64,000 nt of DNA from Duganella aceris (GCF_011090165.1 NZ_JAADJT010000003.1:248001-312000), one strand, 5' to 3'. Counted from the first letter of the stretch, positions 42,406 to 52,524 are shown. Numbers and translations are program-made. Notes: generated by a model from the sequence alone, not told the origin.

Positions 42406-45400
42406 ATGAATAACAAAAGATTCAACCACCACGGCAACTCGCTATCCGCATTACTCATGGCCGTCAGCGTCACCGGCATCGCCAGCGCGCAGGATGCGCC
42501 CGAGGTCAAACCCGATGACAACAAGGTCGTCATCACCGGCTCGCGCCTGGCCAGCGGCGGCTATCTGGCGCCGACCCCGGTCACCGTGGTCGACCAGCAG
42601 GAACTGAAGCTGACCGGCACGCAGAACCTGGAAGTGCTGCTGTCCGATACGCCGCAATTCACCGCCAACCAGTTGAGCAGCCCCACCGCCAACACCGTGC
42701 AGGCCGGCCAGCCGTCCGGCACCTCGACGCTGAACCTGCGCAATCTCGGGCCGACGCGCAACCTGGTGCTGGTCAACGGCCGCCGCTTCGCCATCACCGG
42801 CCCGGACTTCACCACCGACATCAACACCATCCCGTCCGCGCTGGTGAAGCGGATCGAGACCGTGACCGGCGGCTCGTCCGCCGTCTACGGTTCGGACGCC
42901 ATCTCCGGCGTGGTCAACTTCATCATGCGCGACAACTTCGAAGGCGTGGAGGTCAACACCCAGCGCACCTGGGACCAGCCGACCAAGACCCCGACCAAAA
43001 GCCTCGACGTGACCATGGGCGGCAACTTCGCCAACAACAAAGGCAACGCCGTCATCTCGCTCAACTACATGGACCGCGAAGGCATGACGCGCGGCGACCG
43101 TGGCGACTGGGCGCTGCCGTCGATGGGCGATGGCTGCGTCACCGCCGCCTCGTGGTCGTCGACCCGTCCCGGCACGCCGCAAGCGGTGCCCGCCGGCCAG
43201 ACCTGCTTGTCGGCCGGCGGCAGGCCAGGCCTGGTCTACAGCGGCTCCGCGACGGTGCCGTTCGGCCGCATCGGCAACTTGCCGGTGGTGGGATCGTCGG
43301 CGTCCAACCCGGCCTTGAACGCGGCCTTGATCGCCGCCGGCCTGCAAGGCATGGGCTCTCTCGGCGCCGTGTTCGACCAGACCGGCAAGGCGATCCGCCC
43401 CTACACCGCGGCCGACGCCTACGACCTCGGTCCGATCTCGTATCTGGTGACGCCGCAAAAACGCTGGATGGGCAACGCCTTCTCGCACTACGATTTCAAC
43501 GAGCACCATACCGGCTACCTGGAACTCCATTACAGTAACAACACCGCCAACGTGCAGATCGCGCCCACCAGCGCCAGCGGCAACTTCCTGGTCAACACCA
43601 ACAACCCGTATCTGAGCGCGCCGATGCAGGAAGTGCTGCGCCAGCTGGATCTGCGCGAAACCGGCAGCACCCGCATCACCACCGGCACGCAGTCGCTGAC
43701 CACCACGCCGGGCGACGGCCTGGCGGTGCTGAACCTGAACCGCCGCCTGCCGGACATCGGCACCCGCGCGGCGACCACCGAACACTCCGTGTTCCGCACC
43801 GCGCTGGGCCTGCGCGGCGATATTCCGGACGTCTCCAGGAGCTTCTTGAGCGACCTGAAATACGATATGTACTACACCTACGCCCGCACCATCGAATCGC
43901 AAAACCAGAGCGGCTCGATTTCGCTGAGCCGCTTCCAGAACGCGATCCTGTCGCAGGGCGGCGCGGCGCCGGTGCTCAACCCCTTCGGCCAGAACATCAC
44001 CGAGGCCGGCAAGAATGCGATCTCGATCTTCTCCAACTCGACCATCCGCGCCGAGCAGCAGGTCGCCTCGGGCAACATCACCGGCAAGCTGGCGGAGCTG
44101 CCGGCCGGCGCGGTCGACTTCTCGGCCGGCCTGGAACGCCGGCGCGCCTCCAGCAGCTACTCGCCGGATGCCTTCCTCTCCTCCGGCGACGTCTCCGGCT
44201 GGAACGCGGCGCTGGCCACCAGCGGCTCGTCCACCGTCAAGGAATTCTACGGCGAGACGCGGGTACCGCTGTTGGCCGACCAGCCTTTCGCCAAGCGCCT
44301 GAGCGTCAGCGGCGCCTTCCGCCGCTCCGACTACGACGTCGAATCGGTCGGCAAGGTGTGGACCAGCTCCATCGGCACCGAATGGGCGCCGGCCGAAAGC
44401 CTGACCTTCCGCGCGCAGAAGCAGAAATCGATCCGCGCGCCGAACGTGGGTGAGCTGTTCGGCGGCCAGGGCACCAACGGCCCGACCGCGACCGATCCGT
44501 GCTCCAACCGCACGCCGGCCGCGCAGACCGCCGCCGTGCGCGCGCTGTGCGTGGCCACCGGCGTGCCGGCCAACCTGGTGTTCGACCAGGCGGTGCAGCC
44601 GTCCAACTTCATCAACCAGGTGGTCGGCGGCAATCCCAACCTGACCGCCGAGAAGTCGCACACCACGACCTTCGGCGCGGTATTCTCGCCGAGCTTCGTC
44701 AAGGGCCTGAACCTGAGCCTGGACTACTACAAGATCACGCTGGACGACGCGATCTCCACGTTGGGCGGCGGCGGTATCCAATCGGTGCTGGACCTGTGCT
44801 ACAACACCATCCAGAACGCCAACAGCGTCTACTGCAAGGCGATCAACCGCGATCCGATCACCGGCCAGATCGCCGCGCCGACCTATGTGATGACCACGGC
44901 GGCCAATATCGGCGGCATCTCCACCAAGGGCTACGACCTGGCGGGCCACTACGGCTTCCGCACCGACTGGGGTCTGATGGGCGACTCGCGCTGGAACGTC
45001 GACACCAACTGGACCTATGTGAAAGAGCTGACCTTCACACCGATCCAGGATCTGCCGAACATCAAGAACCAGTGCGTCGGCTCCTGGGGCGCGACTTGCG
45101 GTCAGCCGGTGCCGCACTGGAAAGGCACGGCGCGCTTGAGCATGAACACTGGTAAGCTGCTGTTGTCGGCGCGCGCTCGTTATACCGGCGGCGTCACGGT
45201 GGACACCTATGTGGTGCCGCAGCGCCAGGGCGGCACACCGCCGGCGTTGAACTCGCTGACCAATCCGACCATCAAGGCCTACACCTACCTGGACCTGACC
45301 GCCGGCTATGAGTTCAGCAAGTCGATCAGCCTGACGGCCGGCGTGCGCAATGTGTTCGACAAGGATCCGCCTATCCTGGGTTCGTCGCAGCTGCCGGCCA

Positions 45401-45471
45401 ATAACACGATCGCCGCCAGCTACGATCCCTTGGGTCGGTCGATGTTCGTCACCCTCAACCTGAAACTGTGA
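42406..45471 (+). CDS. Large TonB-dependent receptor of the polysaccharide locus
   Basis: 1021 residues; AAAGGAGAC precedes the ATG. Signal peptide ends at ASAQ. Plug domain (about 35-180) with VVITGSRLASGGYLAPTPVT, LNLRNLGPTRNLVLVNGRRF and VTGGSSAVYGSDAISGVVNFI, the latter being typical of sugar-linked TonB receptors, then a long barrel ending FVTLNLKL. Longer than usual (about 700-800), as for oligosaccharide importers of Proteobacteria. The genes for a GH28 and a GH43 follow at once, so it probably imports pectin-derived oligosaccharides across the outer membrane. GH28 starts by overlapping its stop. Confidence 0.93.
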   Translation: MNNKRFNHHGNSLSALLMAVSVTGIASAQDAPEVKPDDNKVVITGSRLASGGYLAPTPVTVVDQQELKLTGTQNLEVLLSDTPQFTANQLSSPTANTVQAGQPSGTSTLNLRNLGPTRNLVLVNGRRFAITGPDFTTDINTIPSALVKRIETVTGGSSAVYGSDAISGVVNFIMRDNFEGVEVNTQRTWDQPTKTPTKSLDVTMGGNFANNKGNAVISLNYMDREGMTRGDRGDWALPSMGDGCVTAASWSSTRPGTPQAVPAGQTCLSAGGRPGLVYSGSATVPFGRIGNLPVVGSSASNPALNAALIAAGLQGMGSLGAVFDQTGKAIRPYTAADAYDLGPISYLVTPQKRWMGNAFSHYDFNEHHTGYLELHYSNNTANVQIAPTSASGNFLVNTNNPYLSAPMQEVLRQLDLRETGSTRITTGTQSLTTTPGDGLAVLNLNRRLPDIGTRAATTEHSVFRTALGLRGDIPDVSRSFLSDLKYDMYYTYARTIESQNQSGSISLSRFQNAILSQGGAAPVLNPFGQNITEAGKNAISIFSNSTIRAEQQVASGNITGKLAELPAGAVDFSAGLERRRASSSYSPDAFLSSGDVSGWNAALATSGSSTVKEFYGETRVPLLADQPFAKRLSVSGAFRRSDYDVESVGKVWTSSIGTEWAPAESLTFRAQKQKSIRAPNVGELFGGQGTNGPTATDPCSNRTPAAQTAAVRALCVATGVPANLVFDQAVQPSNFINQVVGGNPNLTAEKSHTTTFGAVFSPSFVKGLNLSLDYYKITLDDAISTLGGGGIQSVLDLCYNTIQNANSVYCKAINRDPITGQIAAPTYVMTTAANIGGISTKGYDLAGHYGFRTDWGLMGDSRWNVDTNWTYVKELTFTPIQDLPNIKNQCVGSWGATCGQPVPHWKGTARLSMNTGKLLLSARARYTGGVTVDTYVVPQRQGGTPPALNSLTNPTIKAYTYLDLTAGYEFSKSISLTAGVRNVFDKDPPILGSSQLPANNTIAASYDPLGRSMFVTLNLKL

Positions 45472-45476
45472 ACCAG

Positions 45477-46994
45477 ATGACAGAAGCCATCAACGCCAAA
45501 CGCCGCACCCTCGCCCTGGCGATGGGCAGCGGCATGCTCGGCGCGTGGGTGTCGCCGGCCGTCCTGGCGGCGGCACCCGGCGGCGCGGCGCCGGAATGGG
45601 CAGAGGCCTTGCGCCGCGACCTTGACCTCATGGCGCAGAACCTGACCAGGACGTTGCTGGCCTGGCCGGTGCCGGACAGTGTGTTCCTGCCGGAGGCCTA
45701 CGGGCTGACGGCCGGTGCGCCGGCCACGGTCCCGGCCACCGCCACCGCCGCGATCCAGCGCGCCATCGACGCCTGCGCGGCGGCGGGCGGCGGCACGGTG
45801 CGGCTGGCGCAGGGCGACTACGTCAGCGGCACCATCGACCTGCGCTCCGGCGTGATGCTGGAAATCGCCGAAGGCAGTCGCCTGCTCGCCAGCACCGACC
45901 TGAAAGACTATCCGGAGCGGCTGGCAAAGCGGCCGACCGTCATGGACAGCAATATGGGCATGAACCAGTCGCTGATCTTCGCCCAGGATTGCCAGCATGT
46001 CGGCATCTGCGGCAAGGGCACCATCGACGGGCGCGGTACGGAGGCCAACTTCCCCGGCGAGGAAACGATCAGCGGCACGCCGGGCCGGCCCTTCATCATC
46101 CGCATGCTCGATTGCCGCAACGTGGTGATCAAGGACATCAATCTGCGCGACTCGCCGTGCTGGATGCAGAACTACCTCAATTGCGAGGACTTGCTGATCG
46201 ACGGCATTCGCGTCGAGAACCAGTCCAATCACAACAACGACGGGCTGGATATCGACAGCTGCCGCCGCGTCATCGTGCGCAACAGCTGGATCAATTCGGG
46301 CGACGACGCCCTGTGCTTCAAGGGCGCAGGCCAGCGGCCGATGGAAAATATCCTGGTCGAGAACTGCCAGTTCTTCAGCAGCTGCAACGCGCTCAAATTC
46401 GGCACCGACTCGCAGGGCGACTTCCGCAATGTCCTGGTGCGCAATGTGGTGCTGGGCGGGCCGTCGGAGACGATGCGCTCGCGCAAGCGGCGCAAATCCG
46501 ATGGCGGAATCTCATGGGAGATCGTCGACGGCGGCACGCTGGAGCGGGTGCTGGTGCATGACGCGCATATCGTCCGCAGCGAGAGTCCGCTGTTCCTGTA
46601 TCTGGGCGATCGTGGCCGGGTACGGCCGGGGGAGCAGCGTCCGCCGCCGGGCGTGCTGCGGCATATCGTGTTCGACCGCGTCACCGGGGACGACAACGGC
46701 GTGCGCGGCTCCTTCTTCACCGGCATCCAGGCGAAGCAGATCGAGCATGTGCTGCTGCGCGACGTGACGATCAAGATGGCGGCGGCGGGCGAGCCGGCGA
46801 TCAAGGCGGCCGATGTTCCGGTCAGCCAGGACATTTATCCCGATCCGCATATGTACGCCACGGTGATGCCGGCCTATGGTTTGTGGACGCGCCACGTGCG
46901 CGATTTGTCGCTGGTGCGGGTGCGCTTCTTCAACGCCGGCAAGGACGCGCGGCCGGCGCTGCTCGCCAACGTCACTTCCAGTCCGACACTCTGA
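45477..46994 (+). CDS. GH28 polygalacturonase-type glycoside hydrolase
   Basis: 505 residues from the ATG at 45477; a GTG at 45468 overlapping the receptor stop (GTGA) is the alternative. A signal with twin Arg (AKRRTLALAMG) may direct it to the Tat pathway. A right-handed beta-helix of GH28 type follows: NNDGLDIDSC (catalytic Asp), SGDDALCFKG (the D-D pair) and NALKFGTDSQG in place of the usual G-H-G, as in rhamnogalacturonase-like branches. Acts on polygalacturonan or decorated pectin in the periplasm. Its end overlaps the convergent GH43 gene by 23 bp. Confidence 0.9.
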   Translation: MTEAINAKRRTLALAMGSGMLGAWVSPAVLAAAPGGAAPEWAEALRRDLDLMAQNLTRTLLAWPVPDSVFLPEAYGLTAGAPATVPATATAAIQRAIDACAAAGGGTVRLAQGDYVSGTIDLRSGVMLEIAEGSRLLASTDLKDYPERLAKRPTVMDSNMGMNQSLIFAQDCQHVGICGKGTIDGRGTEANFPGEETISGTPGRPFIIRMLDCRNVVIKDINLRDSPCWMQNYLNCEDLLIDGIRVENQSNHNNDGLDIDSCRRVIVRNSWINSGDDALCFKGAGQRPMENILVENCQFFSSCNALKFGTDSQGDFRNVLVRNVVLGGPSETMRSRKRRKSDGGISWEIVDGGTLERVLVHDAHIVRSESPLFLYLGDRGRVRPGEQRPPPGVLRHIVFDRVTGDDNGVRGSFFTGIQAKQIEHVLLRDVTIKMAAAGEPAIKAADVPVSQDIYPDPHMYATVMPAYGLWTRHVRDLSLVRVRFFNAGKDARPALLANVTSSPTL

Positions 46995-48594
46995 ACCAGT
47001 CGATGTCGATGTAGTTCTGCTTGATTTGATCGCGGCCGGTGTGGGTGGACTTGGCTTCATCCACATCGGCTTTGATGTAGGTGAAGACCGCCGGCCGGCT
47101 GCCCTTCCACCACGAGAATTTCGCCAGCGGCGTCACCGGGCCGAAGTCCTTGAACGCATCGCCTTCCTTCAGCGCGTACGAGAACTGCACCATCTGGCTT
47201 TCGTAGACCTGGGCGCGCAGGATGACGGCGTTGGCGTCGATCCTGGCGCCGCGCGTTTCTTCGCCGGCGTTGGAGTAGGTCAGGTAGTTGACGCCGCCGT
47301 CGCGCGTCACGCCTATCCATGGCAGCTTGACGCCGAACAGGCTCAGGCCCGCGCGCTGCGCATCGGCCAGCGCGCCGATCTCGATGCGGGTGCTGATGAC
47401 GGCATGCGGGCCTTGCAGGATCTGCGTCAGCGTATTGCGGGCGCCGACCAGATAAGTGGCCTTGTTGGCTTCGATGCGCATGAAGCCGGGGCGCTGCGAC
47501 AGGCTCCAGCGCGCGTCGTCGGGATTGTGGTTCCACGACCATTGCAGGCCGAGTTTAGCGCCGGAGAATTCGTCGCTGTCCTGGATCTTGTCGGCGGATG
47601 GTTTGCCGGTGTCGGGATAGGCGTGCTCAGAGACCGGAACACCGGCCGCGCCCATCACCGGCCAATCGTCCTGCCACACCACCGGCTGCAAGTGCGCGAT
47701 GCGGCCGAAGGCGCCGGTGCTGTTGAAGTGGATGAACCAGCCCTGGCCCGAAGGCGTTTCGACATAGCCGCCCTGGTGCGGGCCTTTCAGGCCGTTGCCG
47801 GGATTGAGCACCGACTTGTATTCATACGGCCCCTCGATCTTCCGCGCGCGCATGACCGCCTGCGCGCCGGTCTCGACGCCGCCGATGGGCGCGAAGATGT
47901 AGTAGTAGCCATTGCGCTTGTAGGTCTTCGGGCCTTCCAGGATCGGCAGGTTGGCCTTGTCTTCGATGATGGTTTGGCCGGCGTCGTACAGCGTCTTGCC
48001 GTCGGGGCTCATCGCATGCAGGATCACCGGACCGGCGCCTACTTTCGAGTGGACCAGATAGGCTTTGCCATCGTCATCCCAGAACGGGCAAGGATCCTCA
48101 TAGCCCGCGCCATCGAGCACTTTGACGGGCGCCGACCATTTGCCGGCGGGATTGGCGCTGGAGCTCATGAAGATGCCCTCGTCCGGCGTGGCCCAATAGA
48201 CGTAGAACAGGCCATTGTGATGCCGGATCGACGGCGCCCAGACGCCGCCAGCATAGCGCATCCCCTTGCCGACCGGCTTGGAAGCGGCGTCGGTCAGCGT
48301 GTACGGCGGCACCATGTCGTAGGAAGGATGGAAGCCCAGTTTATCCAGCACATGGCCGGCGATCTTCCAATGCACCAGATCCGTGGATCGCAGCACCGGA
48401 ATACCAGGCGAAAAATGAAAACTCGACGCGACCATGAAATAGTCGCCGCCGACGCGGATCACATCCGGATCGGAATAATCGGCGTAGATGATGGGATTCG
48501 CATAGCGCGGCCCCGGCCCCGGCCCCGGCCCGGCGGCAGCGCAGACTAGCGGCAAGCACACCGCGAACATCAAGCCCTGGATTTTCCGCCGCAT
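46972..48594 (-). CDS. GH43-family arabinosidase/xylosidase
   Basis: 540 residues. Signal peptide, then a GPGPGPGP run encoded by repeated GGCCCC units, then a five-bladed beta-propeller. GH43 triad: YADYSDPDVIRVGGDYFM (catalytic Asp), GYEDPCPFWDDDGKAY (pKa-tuning Asp) and PILEGPKTYKRNGYYY (acid Glu). A C-terminal beta-sandwich (about 340-540) is common in GH43 subfamilies active on arabinan or xylan side chains. Periplasmic exo-enzyme. Convergent with GH28, it completes the locus with the receptor and the (alpha/alpha)6 enzyme. Confidence 0.92.
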   Translation of the reverse strand: MRRKIQGLMFAVCLPLVCAAAGPGPGPGPRYANPIIYADYSDPDVIRVGGDYFMVASSFHFSPGIPVLRSTDLVHWKIAGHVLDKLGFHPSYDMVPPYTLTDAASKPVGKGMRYAGGVWAPSIRHHNGLFYVYWATPDEGIFMSSSANPAGKWSAPVKVLDGAGYEDPCPFWDDDGKAYLVHSKVGAGPVILHAMSPDGKTLYDAGQTIIEDKANLPILEGPKTYKRNGYYYIFAPIGGVETGAQAVMRARKIEGPYEYKSVLNPGNGLKGPHQGGYVETPSGQGWFIHFNSTGAFGRIAHLQPVVWQDDWPVMGAAGVPVSEHAYPDTGKPSADKIQDSDEFSGAKLGLQWSWNHNPDDARWSLSQRPGFMRIEANKATYLVGARNTLTQILQGPHAVISTRIEIGALADAQRAGLSLFGVKLPWIGVTRDGGVNYLTYSNAGEETRGARIDANAVILRAQVYESQMVQFSYALKEGDAFKDFGPVTPLAKFSWWKGSRPAVFTYIKADVDEAKSTHTGRDQIKQNYIDIDWFRVSDWK

Positions 48595-48664
48595 CGATCA
48601 TCCTCTCCGATTGAAGAGGATGATCTTATCACCCAGCAAGCCACAACATCGCTCACGAATCTGC

Positions 48665-49135
48665 TTACTTGCGCGGATTGGCCGCCTTGTCCTGCTCGAT
48701 CAGACGGGCCAGCTGCGACTGCGGACCAACCACCTCGACGAACAGGATCTTCTCCACCGGGATGGTTTGTGACGACGGCCCGTGCCAATCATTCCTGTTG
48801 CGGCTGACGACCCGATTGCCGGGTTGGCCGTCGGGTTGGGTGTATGCCTGCACGTAGTACACCTGGTCGAGCTGTAGAAAATCGTGTCCGACCTTCACCA
48901 GATTGCCGTAGTAAATCGGACCACTCACCAGTTGCACCGCGCACAGCGTACCCGGCGGCGCCGGGTCCAGTCGCGGCCCCTGTTGCGCGCGCCAGCCGCC
49001 GACGGCCAGGGCCGTCAGCGCCAGCGCAGCGATCACGCCGGAGAGCGCGCCCACCACCGCCGGCCAGCGCGGTGCGGCAGCCTTGACCGCCACCACTTGC
49101 GCGTCGGCGATCGGACGAATTTCCACTGCGTTCAC
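48665..49135 (-). CDS. One-pass membrane protein coupled to the PEP-CTERM gene
   Basis: 156 residues; GTG start at 49135 overlaps the stop of the PEP-CTERM gene (GTGA). One transmembrane segment (about 27-48), then a soluble domain: AVQLVSGPIYYGNLVKVGHD, LQLDQVYYVQA and a helical end. A strand motif of the form (V/L)xxGxxYxGxL-xxVxxDxxxLxxVYYxQ is familiar from small bacterial membrane proteins of unknown function. Coupling suggests a role with the surface protein encoded just upstream, perhaps in its export or anchoring. Confidence 0.75.
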   Translation of the reverse strand: MNAVEIRPIADAQVVAVKAAAPRWPAVVGALSGVIAALALTALAVGGWRAQQGPRLDPAPPGTLCAVQLVSGPIYYGNLVKVGHDFLQLDQVYYVQAYTQPDGQPGNRVVSRNRNDWHGPSSQTIPVEKILFVEVVGPQSQLARLIEQDKAANPRK

Positions 49136-52100
49136 GCATGCTCCTTTTTGCTACGACGACGCGCCATCAACAACATGCCGCCGCCAAGCAGCATCATGCC
49201 CCAGGTCTGAGGTTCAGGCACCGGCGCCAGCATGGTGTTGGCGACGCCGACCACATAGTTGAAGCCGTAGCCTTGGTTCGTGCCCTGGGTGAACGCGGTG
49301 GTCACCACCAGGTCCTGAATGCCGAGACCCGATACGCCCAAGTCCAGAACGCGGTCCTGGAAGAAGTCTTGCGCCGCGTCGAAGGAGATGAAGCTCTGGG
49401 TGAACAGCAGCACGCCGCCGCTGGTAACCGAGAAGTCCAGGTTGCTGAAACCACCGCCCACGCCGAAACCGCTGAGCAAACCCAGCAGCAGGTGCCCGCT
49501 ACCGTTGCCGTTCACCGAAAATGCGCCGCTGGTGGTGAAGGTGTAGCTGCCGGCCCCGGCGTAGCTGGCGCTCTGGGTGCCGATGCCGGCCACGTCGACG
49601 CCGCCGAACGCCGCGCCCGCCGTCGGCGCGCCGCCCAGCCACGCCTGCGCGGCGGCGCCGTCCGGCGCGCCGCTCACCTGCGATGTCACGGTATTGGCGA
49701 CTAGCTGGGCGGCGTCCTGCGTACCGCCGTAATTGGCCTTGGTGATCACCGCCACGCCGCTGCCGGCCGGGGCGCTGGCGCCGGCCAGTGCATATTGCAG
49801 CCCCTGGCGCGCGTCGCTGTTGGCGGTCAGGGTACCGCTGCTGCCGCTGCCATCGGCGCGCGCGATCGCATTGCCGCCGCCGATCACACTGGCTTGCGCT
49901 TGCACATCCAGCGCGCCGCCATGGCCACTGGCGTGGGCGCTCGCGCTGCCGCCTTGCGTCAGGCTGACGGCCTGGGCACGCGCGGTGGCGGCGGCGAACG
50001 TCGGCGCTGCCGTACCGATATTGCTGCCGCCGGTGGCGCTGGCGCTGGCGCTGACCACGCCGTTGCCGCGGGCCGAGGCCAGCGCGTTCGCAGCGCCGCC
50101 GCTCAGGGCGCCGGCGGGATCGCCGATCCGGGAGCCCGCCGCGTCGCCGCCGACCGCGCTGGCGTTGACGCTCAGCTTGCTGGCGACCAAGTCCTGCACC
50201 GTCAGCGAGGAGGCGGCGGAGCCGCCGGCGTTGCCATCAAACATGCCGGTGCCGGCATGACCGCCCACCGCATTCTGGTTCAGCGTCAGCGCGCCGCTGG
50301 TGCCGCCGCTGACGGCGTTGGTCATCGACGAGTCGGCGCCGCGGCCGCCACCCCAGCCGCCCTGGCCACCGATTTGCGTCGCCGTCACGATCACCGTGGC
50401 GCCCCCGCTGGACGTGCCGCTGGCGCTGGCCACTGCCTGGCCAGCCGCGCCAGTGCTGCCGCCATTGCCGCCGATGGCGGTGGCGCCTATGGTCAGCGTG
50501 CCCTTGCCGGACAGCGAACCGGTGGCGTTGCTGACCGCCTTGCCGCCCGCGCCGTATGGACCGCCATTGTTCTGATAGGCGAAACCGCCGCCGGTTGCGG
50601 TGCTCTGTCCTTGCACGTCATGGTCGCCGCTGCCGGCCACGGTCAGTTGCGCATTGGCGTCGCCGCCGGCGGCGAGGGACTGGGAGGAACCCGGCAGACC
50701 GGCGATGCCGTTGCCACCGGTCGCCACACTGGTGACCGACAACGGACCGCTACCGCTGGCGGTCAGGCTGGACACGGCTTGCCCGCCCTGCCCGCCGGCG
50801 CCGCCCAGCGCCTGCGTTTGCGCGGTCAACGCCGCGCCGGCTTTGACGCTGGCCAAGGTCAGCGTTGCGGTGGCGTCGCCGCCCCGCGCGTTGGCGATCG
50901 GCGTGTCTTGATATACATTCGATCCGCCGCCGACGCCGCCCTGCGCCGCCACCGTGACTTGCAGCGCGCCGGCTTTGCTGTCATTCACTTGCAACGTGGA
51001 GCTGGCCGCGCCGCCGGCACCGCCGCCGCCGTTGGCCGATCCGCCGGCGCCGCCGACCGCTCTCTGCAACAGGGTCAGCGTGCCGCTGGTGCTACCGCCG
51101 ACCGCGTTCGACAACACCGAGGCGCCGCCCGCGCCGCCGACAAATTTGCTGTCGCCGTCGCTGCCGCCACCGGCACCGCCCGCGCCGCCGGTCTGCAGCA
51201 CGCTGGCCGTGGCCGGGCCGCCGGCCGACTCCGCATAAGCACTGGCAACGGCCGCACCACCCGCACCGCCCACCAACTTGCCGGGCGTATCGTAGTAATC
51301 CGTACCGGCGCCGGCGCCCTCGCCGCCGGTGGCCACCGCACTGGCGCTGGCGCCGTACGCGCCGAGGCTGATGGCCTGCGCGTTGCTGCCGGCGCCGCCG
51401 CCGGTGAGGCTGCTATTCAGGGCGTCCGAGCCGCTGCGGCCGCCGGTCGAACTGGCGGTCACCGTGACGGGCCCATTGCCGGTTCCCTTGACCAAGGCGC
51501 TGGCGTTGCCGCCGGCCTTGCCGACGCCGCGCTGCGCCAGGGTGGAGTCGAAATTGTTCGCGCCCGCGTTGCCGCCGTTGCCGCCGGTGGCGGTGCTGTC
51601 GAGCCGCAGCGAGGCCGCGCTGCCGTCGCTTAACACCAGCGTGGAGGCGGCATTGCCCGCCGTGCCGCCGTTGCCCGCTTTTTTCGGTGAGAAGAAGTCC
51701 TCGTTGCCCCACATGCCATCGCCGCCGTTGCCGCCGACCGCCTGCTGCGACAGCGTCAGCGCGCCGCTGGTGCTGCCGCTGACGGCGTTGTTCATGGTGG
51801 AATCGGCGCCGTTGCCGCCGTTCTCCGGCAGACCCATGCCATAGCTGCCGGCCAGGCCATGACCACCGGACTGGCTGGCCGACACCGTCACCGCGCCACT
51901 GCCGGATTGGCCGCTGGCGGTGGCGCTGGCAACACCGCCAAGGCCGCCCCGGCCGCCGCTGGCGAACGAGGTGACGTTGACCGCGCCGCTGCCGCCAGTC
52001 TGCGCCGAGGCGGCCGCCGTGGCCGCGCCGCCGGCGGCGTTGAGCAGAGGGATGGTGCTTTCGCCGCCGTTATAACCGCTGGAGCCGCCGACCGCAATGG

Positions 52101-52422
52101 CGTTGGCGACGGCATTGCCGCTGCCGATCAGGGTGGTGGCCGTGGCCTGCCCTGCGCCGCCCGCCCCGCCCTGGTCGGAGGTCCCGAAGCCGGCGTCGCC
52201 GCCGCTACCGCCCATGGCAGTGGCTTGATTGAAGGCGTCGCTATTACCGGCCGCCGTAGCGCTGACCGACTGACCGGCGCCGGCCGGCACGCCGAAGTCA
52301 CCCGGAGTGCCGGCGGCGCCGGTGGTGTTGACGGTGCCGCCGTACGCCTGGCTGACCGCCAGCGACAACAACAAAGGGACCAAGGGAGCGGTAAAACGGG
52401 AACGACGAGTGGAACGCGGCAT
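49132..52422 (-). CDS. Large glycine-rich PEP-CTERM surface protein
   Basis: 1096 residues. Signal peptide ends near SQAYG. The body is repetitive, with many (A/S)xGGxGG blocks interleaved with TATASGSGxxxV strands; it looks like a low-complexity beta-helix/adhesin. The end is a PEP-CTERM sorting signal: VPEP, a hydrophobic helix (WGMMLLGGGMLLMARRR) and a basic tail. PEP-CTERM proteins are exported and processed by exosortase, often to a biofilm or extracellular matrix. The exosortase genes are not here. GC-rich repeats could mimic many ORFs on both strands; this frame is chosen by the signal peptide and sorting motif. Confidence 0.88.
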   Translation of the reverse strand: MPRSTRRSRFTAPLVPLLLSLAVSQAYGGTVNTTGAAGTPGDFGVPAGAGQSVSATAAGNSDAFNQATAMGGSGGDAGFGTSDQGGAGGAGQATATTLIGSGNAVANAIAVGGSSGYNGGESTIPLLNAAGGAATAAASAQTGGSGAVNVTSFASGGRGGLGGVASATASGQSGSGAVTVSASQSGGHGLAGSYGMGLPENGGNGADSTMNNAVSGSTSGALTLSQQAVGGNGGDGMWGNEDFFSPKKAGNGGTAGNAASTLVLSDGSAASLRLDSTATGGNGGNAGANNFDSTLAQRGVGKAGGNASALVKGTGNGPVTVTASSTGGRSGSDALNSSLTGGGAGSNAQAISLGAYGASASAVATGGEGAGAGTDYYDTPGKLVGGAGGAAVASAYAESAGGPATASVLQTGGAGGAGGGSDGDSKFVGGAGGASVLSNAVGGSTSGTLTLLQRAVGGAGGSANGGGGAGGAASSTLQVNDSKAGALQVTVAAQGGVGGGSNVYQDTPIANARGGDATATLTLASVKAGAALTAQTQALGGAGGQGGQAVSSLTASGSGPLSVTSVATGGNGIAGLPGSSQSLAAGGDANAQLTVAGSGDHDVQGQSTATGGGFAYQNNGGPYGAGGKAVSNATGSLSGKGTLTIGATAIGGNGGSTGAAGQAVASASGTSSGGATVIVTATQIGGQGGWGGGRGADSSMTNAVSGGTSGALTLNQNAVGGHAGTGMFDGNAGGSAASSLTVQDLVASKLSVNASAVGGDAAGSRIGDPAGALSGGAANALASARGNGVVSASASATGGSNIGTAAPTFAAATARAQAVSLTQGGSASAHASGHGGALDVQAQASVIGGGNAIARADGSGSSGTLTANSDARQGLQYALAGASAPAGSGVAVITKANYGGTQDAAQLVANTVTSQVSGAPDGAAAQAWLGGAPTAGAAFGGVDVAGIGTQSASYAGAGSYTFTTSGAFSVNGNGSGHLLLGLLSGFGVGGGFSNLDFSVTSGGVLLFTQSFISFDAAQDFFQDRVLDLGVSGLGIQDLVVTTAFTQGTNQGYGFNYVVGVANTMLAPVPEPQTWGMMLLGGGMLLMARRRSKKEHA

Positions 52423-52524
52423 AAGGGTGTTGCCTTTCTATCTGATAGGTAGGAAGAACACTTGAGGAGCCGCAATTATAAAATATATAATTATAAATAG
52501 GTTAACCTTAATCTTAAAAATATG

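Noticed and set aside
48505-48535. GGCCCC repeats in GH43 as a slippage switch
   Set aside because: The tract is short (three to four units) and in frame; phase variation is possible but nothing supports it.
49132-52422. Possible CRISPR or tandem repeat array
   Set aside because: The repeated GGCGGC-rich units have no fixed length or spacers and are in frame; they encode the Gly-rich repeats of a PEP-CTERM protein.
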